Source: an uncultured Clostridia bacterium
GTDB lineage: Bacteria > Bacillota > Clostridia > Oscillospirales > Acutalibacteraceae
Length of the DNA: 64,000 nucleotides
NCBI GenBank assembly: GCA_946499275.1
Contig: CAMMRL010000004.1
Coordinates: 1-64,000, forward strand
Reading direction: 5' to 3'
Both the position numbers and the translations under genes were made by a program. Positions 1 to 7,239 of this stretch are shown here, one piece after another. The notes beneath the pieces are model-generated. The model worked only from the letters and a program-made list of their open reading frames with translations, was not told the DNA's origin and searched no databases. Position 1 is the first letter of the stretch; each line of letters opens with the position of its first letter.

Positions 1-94
1 TTTACCGGCTCACTTCCATTCGCTCGGTAACCTTTACCGGCTCACTTCCATTCGCTCGGTAACCTTTACCGGCTCACTTCCATTCGCCGGTAAA
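1..94. repeat. 32-bp tandem repeat overlapping the GH4 gene end
   Basis: Two identical 32-base units (1-32 and 33-64) are followed by a third, variant copy from 65. The third copy contains the last codons and stop of the GH4 gene. It is a perfect inverted repeat, TTTACCGGC at 65-73 and GCCGGTAAA at 86-94, with a 12-base loop holding the stop codon. In the first two units the right arm is altered to GCTCGGTAACC, so the stem is imperfect. The array reaches the first base, so its true length is unknown. It may act as a hairpin terminator for the long minus-strand run, or it may be a slippage product or contig-edge artefact. Confidence 0.8.
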
Positions 95-1480
95 GGGTTT
101 GTTTACTTCGCAGTATTTGTCCACCAGTTCCTTGGCCAGCGAATAGGAACCGACCAGCGGATGGATGGTAAGGGCTTCCACCGCGAGTTCCTTGGACTTG
201 TGCTTCACCGCCTCGACGGTCAGCTTTTCATACCGTTTGATGGTGTGTACCAGCAGCATATTGCTTTCCGGCAGGTTGCGGAAGACCATCGGATGCGCTC
301 CGTCTTTGTCGATGGTGCAGGTAACTTCCACCACGTCGTCGTCCGCCAGCCCTTCGACTGCGCCGCGATTGGCCACGCTGACCGCCAGGTCGATTCCCTT
401 ATTGTGGTTGACGCTGTCGATGTAATTGAACACCACGCCGGCATATCCTTCATACACTTCATTGAACGGCCGGTTGCCCAGCAGTTCGCGAATCCCCAGT
501 TTGTCCGCATCCGGGGGAGCGAAGTGTTTGTGGTCGCTGCCAAGCTCGATGCTCATGTAGCTGCCCTCGCGCTCGTGCATATAGTGGTGATAGATTTCAA
601 TAGCGCGCTCCATCTCGGTGTCGAGGTCAACCTTACGCAGCTCGGCCATCATCTTATCGTTAATCGCCTTGATGCTTTCGCCGCGGGACATCGGGGAAGC
701 CAGCAGGTTTTTGAGCGCGCGCTCACGGTGGTAGAAATAATACAAATAGCCGTTCGGTATTTCACCCAGGTGGCGGATCAGGTCGCGGTCAAAATAATCG
801 AACTGATGGAAACCCTGGATAAAGTCCTCGTTCGCCATCAAGCGGGGCAGTACATCCACGCCACCGATGTCCACGCTGTTCGCCCAGGACAGATGGTTCA
901 GGCCATATACCCCCACCACCATCTCGCTCGCGTTGATTTTCAGTGCATTGGAAAGGTCAATCTTAATCCCCGTCGCATTGTCGCAGATGCCGACGACGTT
1001 GTTGTAACCAGCGTCCACAATCGCCTGCGTCACCAGCCCCGAAGGATTGGTGAAGTTGAAGACCGTCGCGTTATTGCTCTTCTCCTTAATAATCCGCATA
1101 TACTCGAGGATGGTCGGGATGGTACGGGTCGCGTAGGAATAACCGCCCGCGCCGGTGGTTTCCTGGCCGATCAGCCCCATATCCAGCGCAATCCGTTCGT
1201 CCTTGCAGCGGGCCTCGTCCTGGCCGACGCGCAAGGTAGTCACCACGTAGTCGGCGTTGGTCACCGCTTCGGTGAAATCCTCGGTCAGCACCACTTCCAG
1301 CTTACTGTCCGCTTTGTTCACCAGGTATTTTCCCATGCCGCCGAAGATGCGCAGCTTCTCCGCGTCGTTGTCCATGATGTACAGGGAACCGATTCCCAGT
1401 TCCTCGTGAAATTTCACCAAGGATTCCACGAAATAGTAGGTGCGGACGCTGCCGCCGCCGATGAGAGCCAATTTTTTCAT
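74..1480 (-). CDS. GH4 family NAD-dependent glycosidase (6-phospho-beta-glucosidase-like)
   Basis: This 468-residue protein matches glycoside hydrolase family 4, which cleaves glycosides by an NAD- and metal-dependent oxidation/elimination route in the cytoplasm. The N-terminus has the nucleotide-binding GGGSVRTYY. The metal-binding Cys and His typical of the family are seen as GICDNATG (about C166) and GLNHLSW (about H196), and GGYSYATRTIP fits the family loop. The length is normal. The GLNHLSW form resembles 6-phospho-beta-glucosidases, but GH4 also includes alpha-glucosidases, alpha-galactosidases and alpha-galacturonidases, so the substrate is open. The start follows AGGAAAGGACGG. It is the last gene of the run that begins with module A, so it may process an imported oligosaccharide. 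Confidence 0.9.
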   Translation of the reverse strand: MKKLALIGGGSVRTYYFVESLVKFHEELGIGSLYIMDNDAEKLRIFGGMGKYLVNKADSKLEVVLTEDFTEAVTNADYVVTTLRVGQDEARCKDERIALDMGLIGQETTGAGGYSYATRTIPTILEYMRIIKEKSNNATVFNFTNPSGLVTQAIVDAGYNNVVGICDNATGIKIDLSNALKINASEMVVGVYGLNHLSWANSVDIGGVDVLPRLMANEDFIQGFHQFDYFDRDLIRHLGEIPNGYLYYFYHRERALKNLLASPMSRGESIKAINDKMMAELRKVDLDTEMERAIEIYHHYMHEREGSYMSIELGSDHKHFAPPDADKLGIRELLGNRPFNEVYEGYAGVVFNYIDSVNHNKGIDLAVSVANRGAVEGLADDDVVEVTCTIDKDGAHPMVFRNLPESNMLLVHTIKRYEKLTVEAVKHKSKELAVEALTIHPLVGSYSLAKELVDKYCEVNKPFTGEWK

Positions 1481-1510
1481 ACGTATCCGTCCTTTCCTAA
1501 AAGGGTGATT

Positions 1511-2395
1511 TTATCTTGTCAGCCGTTCCAGCAGCCGACATTTGAACTCCTCCGGTTTTACGTCCACCGCCACACGGGCGTTGCGCTCCTGGTTGCCCCA
1601 ACTGGCGTCTACGGTCACGCCGCGAGTAAATGCCCCGGCGGTTTCCACCCGGATGAGCTTGTCTTCAAAAGTCATCAGATCGTCCCACAGCAGCGCCGAC
1701 ACGGCTAGCGGGTCATGCAGGACCGGCAGGAAATGGAACTTTTCCAGGAAAGTGTCCAGCATCCCTCCCAAATGTCGGGCGCGCGGATTGTCCGCCGCCT
1801 TGATCACACCGATATCCTCCATCGTAAAGGTGCAGCGGTTGGTCACATCCAGCCCGACCATCGTAATCGGTGCGCCGGAGGCGAAGACGATGGACGCCGC
1901 TTCCGGGTCGCATTGGATATTCCATTCCGGGAAGGCTTTGTTCGCCTGCCCCCCCATCATCACGACTTTCACCTTTTCCGCAATATGCGGTGCTTTGGCG
2001 AAGGCCAAGCCTACGCTGGTCATCGGGCCGATGGCCACAATGGTCAGGTTCTCCACTTGTTCCGCCTTTTCCACGATATAATCGCAGGCGCAAGGCAGCT
2101 CCCTGCCGTCCTGCGAAAGGCTGACCGGCCGCTGGGGCAATGTGTGGTTGTCGTCCCACCAGCCAAGGAGAGGCTTTTCCGCCCCCATCGCCACTTCGAT
2201 ATCGGCGCGGCCGAACACCGCGAGCATCTCCTTGGTCAGGTTGGTTCGCCATTCGTTGGCCAGATAATTGGTGGTAATCCCTACGACGTTGAGTTCAGGG
2301 GAATTCAACGCGAGAGCCAGCGCCAACGCGTCGTCGATATCCCCGCCAATATCGGTATCGATCAGGATGTCGATCGGCTTCTTCCCGTTTTCCAT
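1511..2395 (-). CDS. Nucleoside hydrolase (IUNH family)
   Basis: The N-terminus carries DTDIGGDIDDALAL (about residues 13-26), the calcium- and ribose-binding aspartate cluster of inosine-uridine nucleoside N-ribohydrolases. A late HDPLAVSALL matches the conserved C-terminal His motif. The 294-residue length fits. The family hydrolyses N-ribosidic bonds of nucleosides to base plus ribose, but many homologues in sugar loci have unknown substrates. GGAGGAATAACG supports the ATG. It sits between the AllA-like cupin and the GH4 gene with short gaps, so it is co-transcribed with them. The family is clear; the substrate is not. Confidence 0.88.
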   Translation of the reverse strand: MENGKKPIDILIDTDIGGDIDDALALALALNSPELNVVGITTNYLANEWRTNLTKEMLAVFGRADIEVAMGAEKPLLGWWDDNHTLPQRPVSLSQDGRELPCACDYIVEKAEQVENLTIVAIGPMTSVGLAFAKAPHIAEKVKVVMMGGQANKAFPEWNIQCDPEAASIVFASGAPITMVGLDVTNRCTFTMEDIGVIKAADNPRARHLGGMLDTFLEKFHFLPVLHDPLAVSALLWDDLMTFEDKLIRVETAGAFTRGVTVDASWGNQERNARVAVDVKPEEFKCRLLERLTR

Positions 2396-2429
2396 CGTTA
2401 TTCCTCCGCTGCGGCCGGTCCGCCGCTGT

Positions 2430-2927
2430 TTACAGGTTGGTTACTTCGATATTTAGGCCCTGTTCGGCCATATTCAGCACCACTTTGTCGTTGGCGCCGG
2501 TGCCCTCTTTGTACAGAACAATGCAGGCGGCGCGGTCAGACAACGTCATCGGCGCTTTATGCCAGACGCCTTCGTTAAGGATTACGACCGATCCGGCGGT
2601 CGCATAAAAAGCGGCGAACTTCGCGGCGTCGGGCGTTCCTTCAAACGCATCCGCCTTCGCCAGGACCAGGATGATGTCCTTTTCCACCGGGATTAGGATT
2701 TCCTTGGTATGCTTATGCTGTTCGAGCGATGCCTGATGGTAGTCGCCGGTGTTAATTGCTTCCACAATGCCGAAGGAAGCGTTTCCCAGCTCCGTAACCG
2801 CCAGGGCGTCCCACCAATTGTGATCCGGGCCGGCGGAATCCGGCGTGCCGGTACGGGGAACGATAACCTGCCCGAACGAAGCAAAGGATTCGTCGGTGAC
2901 TTTCCGCAGCTTTAAAGAAATGTCCAT
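2430..2927 (-). CDS. Cupin-fold protein, ureidoglycolate lyase (AllA)-like
   Basis: The ORF-track start is a TTG. The internal ATG at 2927 (MDISLK) is preferred because AAAGGAGA lies about 9 bases upstream, giving 165 residues. The core EQHKHTKEILIPVEKDIILVLA followed by AGSVVILNEGVWHKAP has the pattern of the AllA/DUF4867 cupin group, in which a His-containing barrel binds a small acid or sugar acid. No signal peptide is seen, so it is cytoplasmic. It lies 35 bases before the nucleoside hydrolase and 32 bases after the YczE-like gene. No other allantoin genes are present, so a ureidoglycolate role is doubtful; a sugar-acid or unknown substrate is as likely. Confidence 0.65.
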   Translation of the reverse strand: MDISLKLRKVTDESFASFGQVIVPRTGTPDSAGPDHNWWDALAVTELGNASFGIVEAINTGDYHQASLEQHKHTKEILIPVEKDIILVLAKADAFEGTPDAAKFAAFYATAGSVVILNEGVWHKAPMTLSDRAACIVLYKEGTGANDKVVLNMAEQGLNIEVTNL

Positions 2928-2959
2928 ATTCTCTGTTCTCCTTTCCAATATTTCTGTGA

Positions 2960-3607
2960 CTAAGGGTTTTCCGCAGCCGGCTTTACCGCCAGCGGGGTAC
3001 GCGCAAAAATCGCATTAAATACCTGGATGGACGGGCCGGTCAACAGCAAACCGACGATAGTGCCCAGCCCCAGTTTGGAGCCGAGCAGCATACCGGTAAT
3101 CAGCCAGAACGCGTCCACACCCATCCGGGTCCAGCGGATGGGGAACGCCAGCTTTTCGCTTAAGATAATGGACACCAGGTCGTTCGGTCCCGCGCCCATA
3201 CGCGGCTGGGTGAAAAGGCTGACCCCCGCCCCCATGATCACAGTGCCTACCACCAACAGGACCACCCGCACGGCAATCGGCAGCCCCGCGCTGATAAAGG
3301 GGGCAAGCAGCGCGCTCCAGATGTCCACAAACAGCCCGGTAAAGGCCCAGGCGAAAAGGGTTCCGATGAAGATATACCGCCGCGCCGTAAAAAAGATGAC
3401 GACCAGCAGGATCAGGTTAATCAGGAAGTGGGCCAAGCCGTTAGAAATGGCCGGAAACGTCTTATGCACCCCGTTGACCAGCATGGTAAAGGGGTCCATA
3501 CCGAAATCCGTCAACAGAAAAATCGCAACACCGAGCGCAATCACCACCACGCCGAGGAACAGCACGGTCAGGTGCTGCGCCCATTCCTTCCCCGTATATT
3601 TCCGCAT
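2960..3607 (-). CDS. YczE/YyaS-type integral membrane protein
   Basis: The protein has about five or six hydrophobic segments, e.g. LTVLFLGVVVIALGVAIFLL and VVLLVVGTVIMGAGVSLF. It also has the loop residues DFGMDPFTML and QPRMGAGPNDL seen in YczE/YitT-like membrane proteins of Bacillota. The ATG at 3607 (MRKYTGKEW, 215 residues) is used; the track extends eight residues to a TTG. AGGAAGG lies upstream of the ATG at a slightly long spacing. Function in this family is not firmly known. It could be an accessory permease for a product of the neighbouring hydrolases, but that is inference from position only. Confidence 0.7.
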   Translation of the reverse strand: MRKYTGKEWAQHLTVLFLGVVVIALGVAIFLLTDFGMDPFTMLVNGVHKTFPAISNGLAHFLINLILLVVIFFTARRYIFIGTLFAWAFTGLFVDIWSALLAPFISAGLPIAVRVVLLVVGTVIMGAGVSLFTQPRMGAGPNDLVSIILSEKLAFPIRWTRMGVDAFWLITGMLLGSKLGLGTIVGLLLTGPSIQVFNAIFARTPLAVKPAAENP

Positions 3608-3660
3608 TGTCCAACGCCAGCCCTTCCTCAAAATCGAAAAACGTACTCTGGATTTTACTC

Positions 3661-3701
3661 AGATACAGCGAGGACCGGAAATTCCGAGCCTCGCTGTATC
3701 T
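3661..3701 (-). terminator. Hairpin downstream of the large glycosidase gene
   Basis: AGATACAGCGAGG (3661-3673) and CCTCGCTGTATCT (3689-3701) are perfect 13-base complements, and the loop contains a further CGGAA/TTCCG pairing. It lies between the stop of the 3743-7006 gene and the YczE-like gene. No run of T follows on the minus strand, so it is better read as a partial terminator or mRNA-stabilising hairpin than a full terminator. Confidence 0.6.
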
Positions 3702-3742
3702 TTCGTCAATGTTCGAATGTTGCGGCGCGCTCCTACAAACGG

Positions 3743-6700
3743 TTACGCGTCGAGTTCATACCGGTCGTACGCCACGATGGACGCGTCGAACAGGCCGGAC
3801 TTATTCCGGGTGCCTTCCAGGATATTCATCACCGTGTTCACCACGTTGAAGGTGATTTCGTTCTTGCCTTCCACGATATAATCGGAAATATCCAGCGCAT
3901 AGGGATTCCACAGGCAGGTGCCGACCATCTTGCCGTTGACCAACACTTCCAGCACATCGGTGCCGACCGAAGCGCGGGCAAACAACGTCTTACCGACGTA
4001 TTCTGCCGGAACGTCGATGGTCTGGGTGTAGGAACCGGTGCCGGAGAAATACGGCAGGCCCTGCGGAACCCAGTCACCGGTCTTGATCGTACGCACCGGC
4101 GCGGCAATGATTTCCTTGCCGTCCGCTTCCTTCACGCCGAAGTCGCCGATAATCTTGAGCAAATCGATCATGCCGTCGGACTTCTTGTGGACGGTCAGCT
4201 TCACCACAACCGTGTTGACGCCTTCAACCGCGTAGCCCTTCAGCGGAACTTCCTTGATTTCCGCGTCGATAAAGCTGCGAACCGGGGTTTCGGTCATCTT
4301 CTTGCCGTTGATGTACAGCTCATAGCCAAGGCCCTTAAAGCCGTCGATCATCAGACGCAGGTCGTCCGGCAGATATTCCGTCTCGAAGTGGGTGACGTAC
4401 CACAGGTCCACCGGGTACACCGCTTCGTCCCGCTCCTCGGGGAGCTGGAGCTCCCAAGCGCCCATACGCATGTCGAACCAGCCGTCGAAATTGTAATCCG
4501 GCGCACCCAGCGCGGCAACATCCACCGGCGTGCCGTCGTCGATGCGCATCTTCCACTTGTCGGTCAGCAGCGCGTTCGGCGCGTTCACCGCAAAGTTCCA
4601 GGTGTCCGCGAAACGGATTTCCGGCAGCGGCTTCTGCGCCTTGACCGTCAGGGTCTTGCCGTTGGAAAGGGCCACTTTGCCGTCCTTTTCCAGGCGGGCG
4701 TAGCCCTTTACCTTACCGCCAACTTCGGTCAGCGTCAGGTCGGATTCCACCGCATGCACCGCCGCCGGCGCGGAAGTGAAGCTGACCATATGCGAACCGA
4801 AGGGCTGCATAGTCAGCCGGAAGGTGGTTTCGCCGTTCTCCACGGAGTAAACCAGCACGTCGCTGATTTCGCCGTTTTCGAGGTTCCAGAGCTGGGGCTG
4901 CACTTCGCCCTTCAGGGTGACGGTGATTTCCGCGCCCTGGGCGACCGGATTGCTCAGGAAGAAGAAATCCTGGCCGTCCTTCACGCGATGGAGGTAAAAC
5001 ACCTCGTCGTTGTCGATGCGGATTTCGGGGGTCACGCACTCCAGCATGGTCTTCTGGAGCATCTCCAGCCCGTCGTTCATATGGAAGCCCTGGCCGGTGA
5101 CGAACACCGCCTTGCCGCCCTTATCGTTCGAGTTGACGAGCAGTTCCTGCCCTTTTTCATCTTTCGCCAGGAAAGCATCGCGCAGAGCGACCGGGTTCGC
5201 GCCGAACAGCTTTTCCATCCGGCCGCACAGGTCGCCCGCGTCGCCTTCGACGGTCTTATACGGCAGGAGGGCGTCGCCGCCGACCTTGCCGCCCTGGGCG
5301 TAGAACTTCTCGAGTATGTCCATGGTGGACGCCTTGATATGGGTCACCGGGGGCAGCATCAGCATTTCGTACTTCTCGTCCTTGATGCAGAGCTTGCCGT
5401 CTTCGATCGTGCAGTCCAGCAGCACGTCTTCATCGATGTAATCAAAGTCGATATGCAGGCGGAGCAGACGGTCGGTCATGTAATTCCAATCGTTTTCGAT
5501 CGTGTCGCCGATCTTCGTGGGGGTCTGGGGCATATAGTTCGCCCAGATGCTGTTCATCGGGTAGAGGATCGCGACCTTCGCCACATGGTAGCCGCTGGTG
5601 ACCAGATAGCCCAAGCGGGTCATGTAATCGTTGAATAGCTTATACTGCTTCCACCAGGTGTGGTGATAGAACTGGGACGGCGGCCAGTCGCGCTTGCGCT
5701 CGCCTTCGATGGAATAGTGGAACCCGTGGGGAGTGAAGATATTCACACCCAAGATGTACTCCCAGTCGGCAATCCACTTCATGCGCTCCATCGTGCAGTC
5801 CCAATACGCGCCGCCCATGGATTCGCAGATCAAGCGGACGCTGCCGTTCTGGTGGGCGGCGGAACTCGCGATCTTCAGCGCGACATGCTCGTTGGGCATC
5901 TCGCGGGTGCCGATCCGGGGATACAGGTGGTCGACACCGGTCATATCCATATGCCGGAGCATGTGGAACAGGTTGCCGCCGGTGCGCGCATGCTGGCGCA
6001 GGGATTCCTCATACAGAAGGTGGCCGGTAAATTTGGTGTCGTTCGCTTCGCACCAGTCGGCAATCTGCTTGTAGTACGCCTTTTCATACTGCTTGGATAG
6101 GCAGCTCCAGAAATCGTAGCGGACCTGCTCGGTATCGCCTCCCAGGTCGAAGAACAGCTTGGGCAGGTGCTTCTTCAGGTCGTACCCGTTGTACTCCTTG
6201 AAGATCTTGAACATCTGCTTGGACCAGGGCAGGATCTTGTTCTGACCCGCAGACTCAAAATACAGCATCGCCGGCTCGTCGGTGAAGAAGCCCTTCACGT
6301 CCTTACTGAAGGAAGCGCCGATGCGCTTTTTATACTGCTCGTGGGTGTATTCCAGGAACTTCTCCGTGGATTCCGGATTCAACACGTCGCAGTACCAGTT
6401 CGCCTTACGCTCGATGAAATAGCAGAGCTTCCAGGGGCCCTTAGGCGCTTCCCAGGAAATCACCTTGTCAAAGGACAGGGTGGGCATCAGATCGATATAC
6501 TCGAACTTCTGGTTCTCCATATCCTCGATCTTCATTGCGCAGGCGTAAATCGGCTCGCTTTCCTCCAGGTCGTTATACCGGGAGTCGGTGCCTTCCATGA
6601 ACATGAAGTACTGGCCGGGGATGTAATTGTCCACCATTTCCAGATACACTTCGGTCAGGTCGGGATCGCGCTCCATGACCTTCTTGCAGCAGGTTCCGCT

Positions 6701-7006
6701 CGGCCAGTTATACTCGTCGTAAATCCACACCTGCATGCCGATTTCCTGCGCCTTGCGAATGGTAAATTCCACCCGGTCCAGCCAATCTTCGCCCATGTAA
6801 GGGCAGTAATCGTTGATCCCAAAGCGGGCATGGATATGGATACCCGGGATCCCTTTGTCGTACAGCTCGCGAAGCTGGTACTCCATCTCTTCGTAGCTCA
6901 TTTCGCCGTTCCAGAACCAGAACGGCATAATGCCGAACTCACGCGACGGATTTTTGAACTTTTCCACGGACAACGCTTCGCCATCGGTCAGTTTGTTGTA
7001 GTCCAT
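3743..7006 (-). CDS. Large glycosidase-like protein (GH106/alpha-L-rhamnosidase-like) with C-terminal GH2-type sugar-binding domain
   Basis: The ATG at 7006 (MDYNKLTDGEA, 1087 residues) is preferred over the track start because AGAAGGA lies 9 bases upstream. The N-terminal part, MPFWFWNGEMSYEEMEYQLR then IHIHARFGI and WIYDEYNWPSG, is the opening strand pattern of a TIM-barrel glycosidase of the kind annotated as GH106-like. GFFTDEPAM and TGHLLYEESL are candidate acidic active-site regions. The last about 150 residues (YTQTIDVPAEYVGKTLFARA, LEVLVNGKMVG, NEITFNVVNTVMN) look like a GH2 jelly-roll sugar-binding domain. There is no signal peptide, so it acts inside the cell, probably on an oligosaccharide delivered by module A. 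The linkage cleaved is unknown. Confidence 0.72.
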   Translation of the reverse strand: MDYNKLTDGEALSVEKFKNPSREFGIMPFWFWNGEMSYEEMEYQLRELYDKGIPGIHIHARFGINDYCPYMGEDWLDRVEFTIRKAQEIGMQVWIYDEYNWPSGTCCKKVMERDPDLTEVYLEMVDNYIPGQYFMFMEGTDSRYNDLEESEPIYACAMKIEDMENQKFEYIDLMPTLSFDKVISWEAPKGPWKLCYFIERKANWYCDVLNPESTEKFLEYTHEQYKKRIGASFSKDVKGFFTDEPAMLYFESAGQNKILPWSKQMFKIFKEYNGYDLKKHLPKLFFDLGGDTEQVRYDFWSCLSKQYEKAYYKQIADWCEANDTKFTGHLLYEESLRQHARTGGNLFHMLRHMDMTGVDHLYPRIGTREMPNEHVALKIASSAAHQNGSVRLICESMGGAYWDCTMERMKWIADWEYILGVNIFTPHGFHYSIEGERKRDWPPSQFYHHTWWKQYKLFNDYMTRLGYLVTSGYHVAKVAILYPMNSIWANYMPQTPTKIGDTIENDWNYMTDRLLRLHIDFDYIDEDVLLDCTIEDGKLCIKDEKYEMLMLPPVTHIKASTMDILEKFYAQGGKVGGDALLPYKTVEGDAGDLCGRMEKLFGANPVALRDAFLAKDEKGQELLVNSNDKGGKAVFVTGQGFHMNDGLEMLQKTMLECVTPEIRIDNDEVFYLHRVKDGQDFFFLSNPVAQGAEITVTLKGEVQPQLWNLENGEISDVLVYSVENGETTFRLTMQPFGSHMVSFTSAPAAVHAVESDLTLTEVGGKVKGYARLEKDGKVALSNGKTLTVKAQKPLPEIRFADTWNFAVNAPNALLTDKWKMRIDDGTPVDVAALGAPDYNFDGWFDMRMGAWELQLPEERDEAVYPVDLWYVTHFETEYLPDDLRLMIDGFKGLGYELYINGKKMTETPVRSFIDAEIKEVPLKGYAVEGVNTVVVKLTVHKKSDGMIDLLKIIGDFGVKEADGKEIIAAPVRTIKTGDWVPQGLPYFSGTGSYTQTIDVPAEYVGKTLFARASVGTDVLEVLVNGKMVGTCLWNPYALDISDYIVEGKNEITFNVVNTVMNILEGTRNKSGLFDASIVAYDRYELDA

Positions 7007-7103
7007 ACGGTCACATCCTTCTATTATGGTATGGGATGCCGGCGGTTCCATTGTCAACCCGCCGGCCGCAGGGAGAACAGGGATCGGCACAAAGAACGCA
7101 TGG

Positions 7104-7137
7104 CATCCCATGCCGGGAAATCCCCCGGCATGGGATG
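7104..7137 (-). terminator. Strong intergenic hairpin between two glycosidase genes
   Basis: CATCCCATGCCGGG (7104-7117) pairs perfectly with CCCGGCATGGGATG (7124-7137) around a 6-base loop. Outer arms ACAAAGAA (7089-7096) and TTCTTTGT (7140-7147) can lengthen it. A second inverted repeat, GCCGGCGG (7038-7045) and CCGCCGGC (7059-7066), lies nearer the next start. No strong U-run follows on the minus strand, so partial termination or transcript stabilisation is more likely than a hard stop. Confidence 0.6.
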
Positions 7138-7239
7138 GCTTCTTTGTTTCCCTTGTTCTTTGCCTCCGGGGAGCACCGGGGGCCCCTTGACATCCGTACC
7201 GTGTTTCCGCCGGATGATCCCTTATCGAAAGAGATTGTC

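Noticed and set aside
1-94. Possible CRISPR array
   Set aside because: The 32-base units are directly adjacent with no spacers, and no cas genes are present.
2430-2948. AllA-like protein as part of an allantoin pathway
   Set aside because: No allantoinase, allantoate hydrolase or ureidoglycolate-related genes are in the window, so the pathway name was not applied.
3428-5638. 736-codon plus-strand ORF
   Set aside because: It lies wholly opposite the YczE-like and large glycosidase genes, has no ribosome site and encodes His/Arg/Val-rich sequence typical of antisense frames in GC-rich genes.
7011-7193. Small minus-strand ORF between the two glycosidase genes
   Set aside because: The sequence is explained by two strong inverted repeats; the start lacks a ribosome site.
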